NCBI GenBank assembly: GCA_945859605.1
Contig: OX243815.1
Coordinates: 47,916,393 to 47,980,392 of the forward strand
DNA length: 64,000 nucleotides
From: Lumbricus rubellus
Taxonomy: Eukaryota; Annelida; Clitellata; Crassiclitellata; Lumbricidae
Reading direction: 5' to 3'
Shown: positions 34,401 to 45,694 of the stretch, one piece after another
Numbering within the stretch: position 1 is the first letter of the stretch
Layout of the letters: the number at the start of each line of letters is the position of its first letter
Translations under genes and position numbers: made by a program
The notes under the pieces: model-generated
Told to the model about the DNA's origin: nothing
Seen by the model: the letters and a program-made list of their open reading frames with translations, nothing else
The model's database searches: none

Positions 34401-37366
34401 TTCGCTTCTTCACACAAGCTCAGTCAAAACAAATTCTATGGGCAGGTGAGCTCAAAATCGGTTGCGGGAAAGATACAAGGGTCTGCCCGAGGAGTGGAGT
34501 TGTATACATGGTGGCTGGATTTGGGGAGGGGGAAGACAGAGGAGCAATCAGCACAGCATTTGAGGAGTCAGCATTGATAACTCCCCAGTCGTAGCTATTG
34601 CAGTTTTAATGAGCTATAATGAGGTATTATTTTCTAGATGTAGAAATAACAAACGAAAGGATCACATTTCAAACTCATTTAAATTGCATTGTAAGACAAA
34701 CATCCTTGATCTACGACTTGGTAAGAGATTATCTCAGAACGGAGAAATGAATTCGTTGAAATTCTAGATTCCTCTACTTACATGATGGCTTGTTTTGTGC
34801 TTCTAGTTGATGCGTATCTCTGGACCATTTGCTGTTCCACTGTATAAAATGGCAGGTAGCCGAGGCAGCCTGCGATGATAAGCGTCCAGAATGTGTGTCG
34901 AACGGTCGGATCAGGGTTGAAACTTTCAGAATAACAATAACATGAAGTTCATCAGACGCTGTTAAAAAGATCCGTAAATAAACAGTATATACAAAATCTA
35001 TGTATTGTCACGTACGCATATAGCTTATGCATGTATTGTAGCCTACAGTATACATAGACCTAGGCCTACATGTATATTTAAATTTATATAAAAATCTAGT
35101 GGACCAGAGTGCATCAGTGTGGAACATTTTCTACTTGTAAGCACAACCGCGTCTTGTTGCCTATAGTTCAATCACTGCCTTGTTAGAGGTATGGTGTGAC
35201 ACGGTTTTGTGCCAGAGCTTTTGCTAATGTCATTAAAATTCCATAGGTCAAAAATCAGATTAATCTGTCTTCTGCTGGTGACTATAGCGCAGTCACTCCT
35301 ATTCCGATTAATTTGAAACTAGAACGGATGCACTTAATTTTTGTTAAAATAGCTTCAGAAGGGATAATGGATTTAGGCAAGTGAGCTTACAGCACGGATG
35401 GTTTCTTACTCAAAGAATTCAATTCTTCCGCCATCCCTGGCAAGTTTCCACGCTTTCTCAATTCCTCCAGTCTCAATACAACCCTATTTGAAAAACCAAT
35501 AGGCAACAAATCGCATTTTATTTCTTTATGTCTAAGGCACCCATTTGCACCAGTTTTCACAGGTGGCATCTTAGTATTCTAATAGGTAGGCTGCTCTTAG
35601 AGTCAACGAAATTCTTTAATTAATTAATGGATACATTTTTTATTTGGATACTCCTATTTTAAGTTTACTATTTAAAGAATTAACTAATTAATTTATATTT
35701 GCAACTGTGCTTGAGTGCATATGAAACTCGTTACTGGTAACTCTGGGCCTGTCTTTTAATTAACCAGCTGATTGGTGAACATTGAGAATTCCAAACCTGC
35801 GACTCACTTGAATTAGTATTGCCAGAAGTCCGGCAAGCATGATTGCAGCCTGAAATACATCCGCCCAAATAACAGCCTTCAATCCACCCTAAAACACAAT
35901 AATAATTGTATAAGTCAATAATTAGGAGGCAATTTCCTGGCTCTCAGTAGCAGACAACTAAAGCTTCAAATGTTTCCTGTAAAGTTTATGCTATTGACAT
36001 ATTTTCTTTAGAGCTTTGTGAGCACTTGCTGCAATAAAGTGCTCATTCAGATTATAAAACCTTGACTTACCAGGGCCGTGTAGAAGATGCAGACGATTCC
36101 AAGTGTTGTGATTGTTGCCCAGACGGGAAAGCCCGTCACTATAATTATGAACAGAGGAGCATGACAGTCAAAATTATTGTGGACTCTTCAGAATAAGTCA
36201 AAGACAATGTATAGTAGTTCCTGGGTTAAACCTTACAAAAGTCGCTGTACATAATTATGCATTTCTCGATACAAACAGACTAACCTGCTAAAAATGTACT
36301 AAGCTTATACGTTGACATATCTGCATGCATTGTTATTAGCAGTCGATAATAATGTTTCGTGAAACTATACACAGATAGGATTACTAAAGCTTGGACGGAC
36401 AAAATGTCCCTGAAAAAATTAATATCCCTCCTTTTTGTCTTGGGATGCGGTCAATGAATCAACTAGAGAATTATTCAGATGCTCAGAGCTCTGTTGGTTT
36501 ATCCCTCGTCTCTGTCATACGTCTGTCTAAAAACAATTTCTTAGAATTGCTCAAGAGTAAAGACAGCAGTAGTTCTATACCTAGAGTTTCATACAAAATC
36601 ATTATCAGACATAACCAATTAACCAGGAATAGAAACAACACCTCAACGTGTCACACAAGGTGCGATTATCCAAGCAAATCTGTAATTTGACTGGTATTTT
36701 ACTACTATGTATACATGCATGTATAACAAGCTGTGCTTTTGTCAGCTTGATTAAGTGAAAAATCAAAATTGATAGCACTTCATAAGATTAGTCAGACATA
36801 CCTTCATTGAAGGATGTGGATGGTGCTAACATGACAATTCCGATTAAAATAGTCTGCAAGAATTAATACAGTTTCTCATGTATATACATAATTATATAGC
36901 CTATCTTCATTCGCATTTATTTAAATAGAAGACATCATTATAGAAATATCCACTATTCAACACACTTCTTTAGAGACGAGATAGGTTTTGAGAAAAGCAA
37001 TAATTATTGTGGAGGAGAGGTTACCACTTTAATATGAGATCGAGTAGGCTAGCTGGAGCAGCGTTTTCCAAAGGGAGGGACTGCATATAGGATTCGATTC
37101 GGTGGGATTTGGTTGCTCTCGTCTCAGTTTCATTAGATTAAGATTAAATCAGATAAGAAAGAGTGTCGCGCCAAATTACAAGATCATAAAGAATTCACAA
37201 ACTTACATATTTTAAAACGGTTATTGAACAGCCAAAAATCCGCAGAGCTTTGGACTTGTATCGAAGCTCCAAGTACTGGAAAGCAGACACACATAAATAA
37301 TTAATTATATAAAAACACGCATGGGGCCTACACACCTTTAAACATGCATAAATCCATGCATGAGCG

Positions 37367-37425
<59 letters not shown>

Positions 37426-37443
37426 TACACACACTGCTCTGTC

Positions 37444-37480
<37 letters not shown>

Positions 37481-38272
37481 TTGTCTCTTCCTCCCCGAAG
37501 GCTATTTCTTCTCTCTGGGGTACTCGCACTGGGAGCGCTGCTGAATGGTCACTGCTGTGAGCATTCTATCTTTTTTCGTTCTCTTCCCTCAAGCAGGTTC
37601 GTATATCCAGCGACGCCACTCGTTCCTATTCTGTGCCTTTCTCTTCATTCCCCTGTAGCCTTCCTTTGTCATCATCCAGTCCAGCAGCACCGTTCTTGGT
37701 CTTTCTCGTATATTCCCCCCTCCTCTCTTCCTTCGAAGATTTCTTTTAGCCTACTATGGTGTCACCTCTCACGATGTGGCCAATCCAGTTCTATTTGAGT
37801 CAGTAAACATTACTTCACATATTATGTTCATTGTTCAATAGTATCCAAATGCCTTTTCATCGAAGAGTATATTTTAGTCAAACGCCAATACAATCATCAC
37901 CTCATAAACGCTAAGGATCTTCAACCGATGGAAGAACGGTCCAAAGATGGCGGCACCAAAAATCGGAGTTATCATGTAACCCCACACAGCTATCCAGTAC
38001 ATCGTTCCTTGAGTGTAGATCTCCGCCGGCTGTCCGAGAAGTGTCACTGCAGAAAAAAGAGAGGCGAAAAGCGACAATGCCACCGGAATTGCAGACATAC
38101 TATTATCGGCCAATAGGTACTCCTGAGTTGTCTTTTGCCTTCCACCTGTGAAGGCGTAGTAGAGTCCAATGGCGGCGGAAATGGCGAGGACGATGCCGAA
38201 GACGAGGTAGTCCCATACGGTGAATGTACTTCCGGTTGGAATAGGTGGCACTCCTTCGCAGGTCGACTCCAT
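28498..38272 (-). CDS. slc5a8-like: Gene C: SLC5A8/A12-like Na+-coupled transporter, complete, 16 exons
   Basis: Complete, apparently intact SLC5-family gene and the best reference copy here. Exons (5' to 3'): 38272-37901, 37275-37207, 36853-36802, 36138-36071, 35888-35808, 35483-35410, 34922-34782, 34253-34118, 33913-33825, 33198-33077, 32376-32306, 31816-31730, 31264-31065, 30209-30106, 29369-29251, 28770-28498; 2058 nt, 685 residues. The ATG has A at -3 and G at +4. Exon 1 covers residues 1-124 ([36 protein letters not shown]). Exons 10-12 (about 361-454) hold [19 protein letters not shown] and GIFFPWTNW. Exon 13 (455-521) gives the glycosylated S/T/Y-rich loop with VECCAF. Exons 14-15 give the last helix and [10 protein letters not shown]. 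The cytoplasmic tail (596-685) ends T-S-Q-L, a class I PDZ-ligand pattern. All splice sites are GT-AG. It sits head-to-tail with B and D. The exon 13-14 intron holds a TU-like foldback transposon. Confidence 0.9.
29842..29985 (-). mobile_element. LINE 3'-end fragment (gene C intron 14)
   Basis: The minus strand encodes [18 protein letters not shown], the GR-P-x-x-W-(I/L)-D-x-(I/V) pattern typical of the C-terminus of non-LTR retrotransposon polyproteins. No RT domain is present. Truncated fragment. Confidence 0.6.
30291..30873. mobile_element. TU-like foldback transposon P (gene C intron 13)
   Basis: Arms are 15-bp direct repeats of GGACTACTGATCTAG type in opposite orientation (30298-30405, 30765-30866). 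Ends read GGTTCTAGGACTACTG and, inverted, GGTATGCGGACTACTG. The perfect 8-bp duplication GCCCTTAG flanks it at 30283-30290 and 30874-30881. The centre is A/T-rich and non-coding. Confidence 0.85.
32865..32925 (-). repeat. SINE/LINE-type tail fragment in gene C intron 10
   Basis: Minus strand reads GGTCGGGAGCGCCTCTGAG then AGGCGCTATGTAAATTC. Further fragments of the same tail are visible at 13965-14010 and 43285-43305. Confidence 0.55.
33560..33705 (+). repeat. Dispersed repeat, copy in gene C intron 9
   Basis: Plus-strand partner of 6146-6290. It underlies the open frame at 33333-33728, which is therefore not credited as a gene. Confidence 0.5.
37370..37490. repeat. (CA)n followed by (CTGT)n in gene C intron 1
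   Basis: CA dinucleotides 37371-37424, then CTGT/TTGT tetramers at 37441-37487. Intron 1 of gene D has a related CTGT/CTCT tract at 54010-54120. Confidence 0.92.
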
Positions 38273-38345
38273 CTTGGATCATTCACCAAGTAATCAGATG
38301 CTATTATTAAGTGCGTAGAAATGAAGGACCTCGCACGATATAGTA
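38273..38345 (-). promoter_or_regulatory. Conserved 5' leader of gene C
   Basis: Reading into the start codon, the leader contains CTTCATTTCTACGCACTTAA, then AGCATCTGATTACTTGGTG, then ATCCAAG directly before ATG. The D leader (54687-54760) and the inverted exon-1 copy (41713-41742) share most of this, so it is probably transcribed 5' UTR. No TATA box was recognised. Confidence 0.45.
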
Positions 38346-38581
38346 CAATGATTATTGTCTCATCTATCAAATCGAGACTGTCGTCGTCTTGTTACCCTAT
38401 TGTCGTACCGTCCTATTGTCGTCCTCGGGTTGCTCTTGGTTTCCTAATGGTCTTCGTTTATTGCTTCCTATTGCTTTCGAATCAAACGGGATGTGTCGTA
38501 ATTATTAAAGTCCGGAGAAATCTCACAAGTTCGTCGCTTGTGCGCTCATACCATACACGTATGTAGAAAGTTAATGGGTCC

Positions 38582-38662
38582 AGCTGATGAAATCAGAGCC
38601 ATTTGAAATCGTCTCTACTTCACCCTTGCTAATTGCGAACTAAGTGCGAAATCACGGCCAAT
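38582..38662 (-). promoter_or_regulatory. Conserved upstream block of gene C (shared with B)
   Basis: About 310-390 bp upstream of the C ATG; counterpart of 25986-26060. Between this block and the leader, both genes have many CAATAG- or CAACAG-like repeats on the coding strand, a pattern compatible with SOX-type sites, but no factor can be assigned from sequence alone. Confidence 0.4.
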
Positions 38663-39181
38663 AAAAAATCGTTTTGCGTAGTGAACTGATTGAAAGTTTG
38701 TATATCCGATTGTAGTGACAAAATGAAGTCTGATTAGAACAGATACCAATTTATCCAGAAGTTATGATGAGAAGATGCTCCACTCAATGGTGCCTAAGAA
38801 ACTGTCATATTCTTTAGAAATAGATTAAATACAGTATAATATTGTTTCCGACAAAGATCGGAACAAGTACACAGTCCGACAAATGTAATTCTCACTGTCT
38901 GTGTTCGTCGTCTCTTGCTTTCTAGTGAATCTGGTTATGTCGAATGTTGACTTTGACCCACTTATATACACGTAGAACATAAACAAACGGTGCAAGTCCT
39001 AAAGCAGTAATTTCTATGAGTCCTTCAAAGTCCAGGGACTAGCCTCAAGTCTGTACGTCGACAATAAAACGGCAATAAAAAGGCAATGGTGTGAGGGGGC
39101 AATAAAAAGAAACCAGACGGTACAAGAAACAGCGCCATCAAGAAAACGTCGTTATATGAACAGACAGGACAATTGTATAAT

Positions 39182-41583
39182 TGTAGCGTTTGCGTATAAC
39201 TAGACGCTACGGAATTTTAGTGGTAATATAATATTATATTATTTTATATATTTTTGGATCCCTTGGTATTCTCGTGGTCTGATATATATATTTTATATTC
39301 ATTTTTGAGCTGCATTCGGTGACCTACATAATATTGGTGACCTAGATTTCAATGTTGATTTCGATTTTGACGCGAATTGGAGCGTTCACTGACGTAGGCA
39401 GGCCGCTGCAGCTGCCGTGGCTAGTTTTAACCGATCCATATTCGTGCGACTTTCTCACGATGTCGGCCTTTGGCGGCTCGTATGCAGCGACGGCCAAAGG
39501 AGGAGGGGAGGCCGATTGAGTCGTCGACCGTGCAGTCGCGCATACACGCAGCGAGGCAGAGGCAGTAGTCGCTGATACATTGAAACAGATAGAGAAGGAC
39601 AAACGCGAAGGCATGGAGCGGCAGCCAAAGGGAGGAGGTGAGGTCGATTGAATATCACCGACCGATGCAATCGCGCGTACAGGCAGAGATACCGACGCAA
39701 ACGTCGCTGGTACATAGAAACGGACAAAGAAGGACCTGTCTGCGTGTGGTCTGTGTACGTCGATATTTGGAATCGCTGTCGCACAGTTTGACTGCGCACT
39801 GGTAGTTTTCCATTAAGGCGTTCGCGTGTTGAACTGAAAGGTTGAATCGGTGCGCCCAGTGTCGACGTGACCTGAGACAGGGAGGCAACACGAGGCGCGT
39901 GCGGCGGTCTCGTGCGCATGCGCAAGCGTCACCCCTAGAAAGGTTATATAAGAGGGACGCGGATCCCGCAGGCAGAGTTGCGGCCGATTTCAAGAAGGAT
40001 AGACGTAGAGCTCCGGAGAGCAAGTTACAAAATCCGAGTTTGATTATTTTAGAAAGGTAATAGTTTATTTAAGTCGGCGTGGATTCGACGTCTGAGTTAT
40101 TGCGTTGCCACGTTTGTTCTTCACGGATTCTGTACCGGAGTTCTAAAAGCGGCAAGGAGCTGTTTGCATTGCGGTTTTGTGTTACGAGCGAATCGTCAGC
40201 GACGTGGTTCTGTTTCGCATCTTCGTAAAGGAGTTAAGTCTTTCGTTCTGGTTTTCGATCTTTCTCTCGTTTGGAGCGAAACCGCTCAGGTTTCCGGAAT
40301 TTCTTCTGTCGTCGATATCTTCTGCGCAGTTAGCCTACGGGCGTCAATCTGTTATTAAAATATCTTGCCGTGGATTCCCTGTTCTCGACGTGTCAACTCG
40401 GTCTTAGCGTCCTGTCAGCGTCGATTGTTGCGGATTCCTCTGAGTCACTTATCGTCGACGCACGTCCTGGATTCGACGCTCCAACTGCGCCTTTTCTCGC
40501 ATAACGTCGCCCCTGTCCTGTGTCTCTAGTAGAAGGTACAGTTTTACTTGGGTTTTCAATGCAGAATTCATTCTGGTCTTTTGGGCTAATAAATTAAGAA
40601 TGGCACCTGAGCCTAAATTGGGGAATCATTTTGTCTGCTCCGATTGAAGTCTGTTTGAATTGTGTTGCATATTATCAGTTGCTTTAAACTGTAAGCTTTT
40701 GATTAACATTGCGAATAATTATTAAATGTTTCTGATAATAATAAGATCCATTGATTAAACTTTCGGATTTACTTCTTGCTAGCGTTAGGATTCGACATAA
40801 CCCAAAACTTGTGTAGCGCCATGGATAGAAGCGGAGCATCAACTCCCTCGCAATCTTCCAGACCACCTTCTGCATTTGGGATGGGGATATTGCTTGAGGC
40901 AATACAAACTAACACTAAGTCAACACAAGAAGCGATTTCCTCAGTAAAAACTGATGTTCAGGCAACTATGCAAATGAATGCTAGGTCTACCCAGGAGGCT
41001 ATCTCCGCTGTACAAAGTAATGTTGAAGAGGCCATTCAGGATCATGCTATAGATACACAAGTGGCTATCTCCGCTATACAAACCAATGTTAAAGATCTTA
41101 TCTTTGTTGTCCAAACTAATGCTGAAGAGGCAATTGCCTCAGTACAGAATAACCTTAGGGAAGCGCTGACGGAAGTCATGGCGCGTATCGAACGATTAGA
41201 ATCTTCGCCTGTGCCAACTCAACCTGCTGTGGGTTCGAACTCGAGACAATCGTCTCCCTTGGGTACCATGGACGCGCCTTACCATTCAGCCATCGGCCTG
41301 GAAAGAAGTTTGGGCGCTAGGCCTAAGGACCTCTCGCTCCCGGTTAATCCGGGTATCCTGCACCGGATCGAAAGACTGGCCAGCAAGGCCCCGGTTTCAT
41401 ATGGAGAGGGTGGAGGCCGAGATGCTTGGTCATCTCGGACTCGACGGGATTTTAACCCCGAAGCCACCGCCTCTCTTCCTCGCTCAATATCTCTGAACTA
41501 CGACCTACAGCAGTACGCGGTCCCCTCACACGTTGGACCGGAAGTGGCGACTCCGGGAGTGTACGCGGGGGCGGGCGTTACAT
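39182..41583 (+). mobile_element. Candidate LTR-retrotransposon-derived segment, CpG-rich
   Basis: A 2.4-kb block of different base composition (many CG dinucleotides) bounded by ATAATTG at 39177-39183 and 41583-41589. It starts TGTAGCG and ends GTTACA. At 39327 a CA end is followed within ten bases by TTGGTGACC, resembling a Gypsy-type primer-binding site. A TATA-like TTATATAAGAG lies near 39945. A coiled-coil ORF occupies the last third. No RT, integrase or 3' LTR is present, so assignment is tentative. Confidence 0.4.
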
Positions 41584-41585
41584 AA
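40821..41585 (+). CDS. Unrecognised ORF with coiled-coil repeats (gag-like?), 254 aa
   Basis: Starts at an ATG in good context (GCGCCATGG) and runs 254 codons to TAA at 41583-41585. Residues about 20-125 consist of roughly five diverged units of about 22 residues built on STQEAISAVQ(S/T)NV, with hydrophobic spacing expected of a coiled coil, ending in MARIERLES. The rest is S/P/G/R-rich. No zinc knuckle, protease or RT is seen. The stop falls exactly in the short duplication that bounds the segment, so the original frame may have been longer. It could be the N-terminus of a Gypsy-type gag or an orphan host exon; I cannot decide. Confidence 0.4.
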   Translation: MDRSGASTPSQSSRPPSAFGMGILLEAIQTNTKSTQEAISSVKTDVQATMQMNARSTQEAISAVQSNVEEAIQDHAIDTQVAISAIQTNVKDLIFVVQTNAEEAIASVQNNLREALTEVMARIERLESSPVPTQPAVGSNSRQSSPLGTMDAPYHSAIGLERSLGARPKDLSLPVNPGILHRIERLASKAPVSYGEGGGRDAWSSRTRRDFNPEATASLPRSISLNYDLQQYAVPSHVGPEVATPGVYAGAGVT

Positions 41586-41742
41586 TTGAAGGACGAAATG
41601 AACCCGAGAACGAATGCAAACGTTTAGGGACAAATTATTAAGCCAACACAAATGAACAAAGGACTTCAAAATCATTTCCAAGTGTTGGCTTAGGCTACTC
41701 AACGGACTAATCAACATCTGATTGTTTGGTGATTAATCCAAG

Positions 41743-41943
41743 ATGGAGTCGACCTATGAGGGAGTTCCACCTATTCCAACAGGAAGTACGTTCACCGGAT
41801 GGGACTACCTCGTCTTTTGCATCATCCTCGCACTTTCCGCCGCCATTGGACTCTACTGCGCCTTCACAGGTGGAAAGCAAAAGACAACTCAAGAATACTT
41901 ATCGGCTGACAAGGGTATGTCGGCATTTCCGGTGGCAGAATAA
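41743..41943 (+). pseudogene. Inverted, truncated copy of SLC5 exon 1
   Basis: Encodes [20 protein letters not shown] and continues through the first transmembrane helix to about residue 65 (SADKGMSAFPVA), then leaves homology and stops at TAA. The leader just before it (about 41713-41742, ending GATTAATCCAAG) matches the leader of gene C, so the duplicated piece includes 5' UTR. It lies on the strand opposite to C and D, has no donor site at the break, and no further exons follow on the plus strand. The sequence after the break matches, in inverted orientation, DNA far upstream of gene D. A dead rearrangement fragment is by far the likeliest reading. Confidence 0.85.
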
Positions 41944-42190
41944 AGACTCAATACGATTGTTCTGACAAAATTCTTTTCTTCAGTAAACTACTGTGCGTTT
42001 GCTGGTGATCGGCCTATAATAAAGAATATTCTTACTTCTTACTTACTTACTTAAAAACAAAGTCTCTTACATAACAATAGGCTATCGAATGTATGATCTA
42101 AAAGCCACGTCGCAGGATTTGACGGAAACCTGAATAATGGTAGTTAACTTTACTCTCTGCCACGTAGATATTATCTAACTTGCTGCTAAC
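41944..42190 (+). repeat. Inverted copy of the region upstream of gene D
   Basis: The reverse complement of this block matches about 55285-55545: shared stretches include GTGGCAGAGAGTAAAGTTAA, CAGGTTTCCGTCAAATC, GCGACGTGGCTTTT and AGCAAACGCACAGTAG. Part of the block is repeated again at 55550-55640, so the D-side copy is itself tandemly duplicated. The block directly follows the broken exon-1 copy, marking a rearrangement junction near 41935. Confidence 0.75.
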
Positions 42191-42441
42191 TTGCTAATTT
42201 GATTGTAGCCGTCGTAGCAGCCTAGCATGCTGAAAATAATTACACCGACTTTCATTTTAATGCAACCGACTTGCACATTCGAGTTAGCATAATCTGGATC
42301 CTGAACTCATTGCGGATCGTTACGTGTGTGGCCAAACTTTAATCCCACAGATTGAAGTGTATTAGTAAGCAGGTTAGAGGGAGTATAAGGCATCCTGTTT
42401 AAATTTCAGTGGAACATTAATACGTCATTATGTCTTACTAA

Positions 42442-42709
42442 TCCAGTATGACTGATTCTGCTTAATTTTGTGTGTGCGGATAAAAAGCAGGTGGGCTATA
42501 ATAAATCGCAAGGTGCCGGGATGTCTAGTTCTGTGCGAAACCTCGAGCCACCCCGTATCCTCACAGCAGAGATCCTTTGATGTATTGGTTCAGCCGCTCA
42601 AATACCCACGAGCTTCGTAGGTTCAGACATTCCGGCACCTTGCGATTTATAGCCCACCTGCCTTTTTTATCCACACACACAAAGTTAAGCAGAAGCAGTC
42701 ATACATGGA
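42442..42709. repeat. Long palindrome, ~85-bp arms
   Basis: Left arm 42442-42527 and right arm 42624-42709 are near-perfect inverted repeats (shared AAGCAGGTGGGCTATAA, ATCGCAAGGTGCCGG) around a 96-bp loop. No clear target duplication is seen. It could be a small foldback element or a hairpin-mediated inverted duplication. Confidence 0.85.
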
Positions 42710-44189
42710 AAAGTAGGCTACAACTAGTCTCTGCTAGCTCTTTCTATCGTCTTCTCAAGACTTTTCTTTTGATCAGGCCTCGGTTGGAAGCGCCTCTGTC
42801 CACGCAACTATTCACGTCATATGTCTTTGTCCCTTTGGCTTTTGAGACACTGGGTCCGATCAACAGCGAAGGATTATCATTCCTCTCGGACCTGGGACGA
42901 AAGCTAAGCATTGTAACGGGGGACCCACGGGAGACAACATTTTTGTTCCAACGAATCTCACTCATGATGTAACGCTATAATGCTGTGGCCTTGAGGAGCA
43001 CTTTCGCCGACCAAGAAACAGAAGATGAGTAGGGCCGTTCCAGACTTTGATTTTATGTTAGGCGCTAAATAAGTCCCCGAGGAATCCTGTATACCTCGGT
43101 TATTAAAATAAATAATAATAATAATAATAATTTTCATTTATTCAACAATCCGGTTGACCGACCGCAGCCGGTTACAGTACAGGCCTACCTGCACGGATAT
43201 GTGAAAAAATTGATGCATCAGTTTAACTTTTCAGTTGCTTTATTTTAATTATTATTGAAGTTTTAGATAGCGAATGTTCATGACAATCTACTCAGAAGCG
43301 CTCCCAGTTCAACCACGAATAAATAAGGTAGTGTTTAATTCGAGATGAACGACTGAACGTATTGGTGTGAACTCTAGGCACCAGTTGGAGCGCAACAGAT
43401 AGCCCATCCCATGTTCTAGAAGTAACAACCGAGAAAGAACGTCGAACGGGTTGGTCTAACACACGATGGGGCAAGTTGCAACGAAGGTTTCAATAGTGGA
43501 ATAGTGGAACGGGACAAAAGATTTATTTAATCTATAGCATGCTTGTCCTCAATGTTTAAGTTGAGCATGGAAATAATGAATTTGAAAAACAACCAACAGA
43601 CTCAACAACTCTGTGCACAGTGTGCAGTCAGAGGCCAATTAATCACAATTGAGAAATTTCTTCTTCGCATTCCAAAACTTTGTTGTCACATTCCACGTTT
43701 TGATCTGTGACTTCAGAATGGTTGAAGTAGTTCTCCGTTGAAACAGGTCGTTCCTTTGAGGAGATTAAACTCTCGTGACTTGCATCAGCCGGTCTCGGCT
43801 TCTGGTCATTTCCTTCAAGGTCTGATTGAGCTGGGTGAACATCGGTCATGTTCACTTTCACACATTTGTCAGGATGTCCGAGTTTTGACTTGGAATTCGA
43901 ACTTTCAACCTGCAGGAAGAGAAGATTGTTTCAAAATGTAGCCACACAACAGTAGCAGAATAATTGTAGAAAGTTAGACTACCTTTCAAAATCGTTAATG
44001 TAATGTTTCAGCATCTTCTCGGCATCATTATCTTGACATTTACTTCGACGATGACACTGATTTTTTTATAGAACAAATAAGAATATTAATTTGCGAAACT
44101 CTATACGACTTTCAGCAACTCTACAAAATGTTCTCTTGCACTTACTCTTGCTCTGATCTTCGCCCTCGTGAGACACGATGACCGTTTAT

Positions 44190-44345
44190 GAGGCACTGTG
44201 GCCGATTGGTTAGATCAGTCTCGGCCTGTTACGGGGAGAGTATGGGTTCGATCTTCGTGCGAGGCGGTGTCGGTGTAGGGACCTTGAGCAAGTCCTTCAT
44301 TCACAATATTATTGCTCTGCAATAAATTGCCAATAATTGCAGTTG
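44190..44345 (+). repeat. tRNA-derived SINE copy in gene D intron 15
   Basis: Begins GAGGCACTGTGGCCGATTGG, has a B-box-like GGGTTCGATCTTCG, and continues into GTAGGGACCTTGAGCAAG, which is shared with the copies at 1662-1840 and 58715-58942. Just beyond, at about 44366-44405, CACTTCTGAGCTTTGTAAGG also occurs at about 15206-15226, so a further dispersed piece follows. Confidence 0.65.
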
Positions 44346-45262
44346 CACCGTCGAGGCGGCAGCACTTCTGAGCTTTGTAAGGAGGGCGATATCAAGTTGT
44401 AGGCCTATTGTATTTTTTAATACACAACCTACCAGACCTTTGTATCGACCGTCTGTCAAAAATTATGGCCCGACTTAGGCTACTTACTTAGTTACTTAGT
44501 CCTTTCCGTGCAGATCTGCATATCGGCCCAGCACTTTAGAAATATTTTCCCAGAGTCAGTTTCCTTTAGGATGCGAGTCTCTATAGAACTATCGCCTGCT
44601 CTAAATTACTATCCACCACCCAAACTTAGGAGCTTATCACTGAGATATGGGCGAAGTATTTCCATACTATGGTAGCCGTTTAGAAAGGAATCTACCTTGT
44701 TGAAGTCGATTCCACATCTGAATTTCGATCGGCAAGACTCCGGGAAACAACACCAGAACTTATCGACACAAGAGATCAGAAGCTTCGGGTCGACTTCGTT
44801 TGGCCTAGTGAAACCTACGACACATTTCTCGACGATAAAAATATAAACTTCATGTTGGACTTGATAGGGCCTAATTAATACACTTTTCAGGATTTGGAAA
44901 AATAAGATCCCAAAGTCGTAGACTAAAGTATCTCAGAATATAAGCCTATGGGAATGTTAGAGAGGCACACGTCGTGTTGAAAAAGGTGAGTATTATAATA
45001 GCATAAGCCTACCAGGCTACCACCATGCATGGAATCAGAATACAGTTTATATTTGTTAAATACGTGTATATGCTTCACAGATAAAACAATGTCATGAATC
45101 AGACTCATGATAACATAGGCCTACAGAGCATAATACATAAATTGCTAGCGCACACATAAAAAGCTTACACGAATCTTGCGTATGGGCCTACAGTCATGTA
45201 GGCTAGATGGAATTTAAGATAATTTATACAAACATGTATTAAACATAATTAGGCCTACGTGC

Positions 45263-45263
45263 C
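45263..45263 (-). other. Non-canonical GC donor after gene D exon 14
   Basis: Exon 14 ends ACAG and the intron begins GCACGT, where B, C and E have GT. The frame requires this junction: the nearby GT four bases downstream would shift the reading frame. GC-AG introns are a known minor class, normally with strong consensus around the site. Confidence 0.65.
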
Positions 45264-45694
45264 TGTTAAGAAGCTGGCAATGAGTCCAACGACGATTGTA
45301 GTCAACGTTCCCAGAGTCATGTACCATGAGTATGACAACGCGTACAGTTCCATGATGCCTCCAGAACTAGTTTTCAAACATCACACAAGACGTCGTTTGA
45401 TAATACAATGTAGCTGACTAAAATTTAATGCTGGCTTAACAGTAACTAATAATTTAATTTAATACGATGTACATCCCAGATACAGATACTAAGTAGTATC
45501 ATGCATCCTCTATGGTGAATTTCAAAGTAAAAACATTCGGTTTTAACAGGCGAAAGTTTGTAAGGGCATCAAGTCGAATCATATTTTCCAGTAGAAGTTT
45601 GTTCAGGAAAAGACGCGCTTGGTTGGTAAAAAAACTGGTTAGAAAACTGTGATATTTTTCCCACATCATAAGACAGCCGCACGACAGTATCGAG

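Larger units (their letters stand above)
38273..43642. other. C/D intergenic region with insertions
   Basis: 5.4 kb holding, in order: the C leader and promoter side (38273-38662), a CpG-rich retrotransposon-like segment (39182-41583), the inverted exon-1 fragment (41743-41943) with an inverted upstream block (to 42190), a long palindrome (42442-42709), and the D 3' flank (about 43270-43642), which resembles the E 3' flank near 57180. A short (AAT)n tract lies near 43107-43130. Confidence 0.6.

Noticed and set aside
36391..36690. 99-codon open frame in gene C intron 3
   Set aside because: No recognisable domain, no counterpart in the same intron of D, weak start context.
42577..42972. 131-codon open frame in the C/D gap
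   Set aside because: It begins inside the palindrome loop and runs through one arm; composition and lack of similarity suggest chance.
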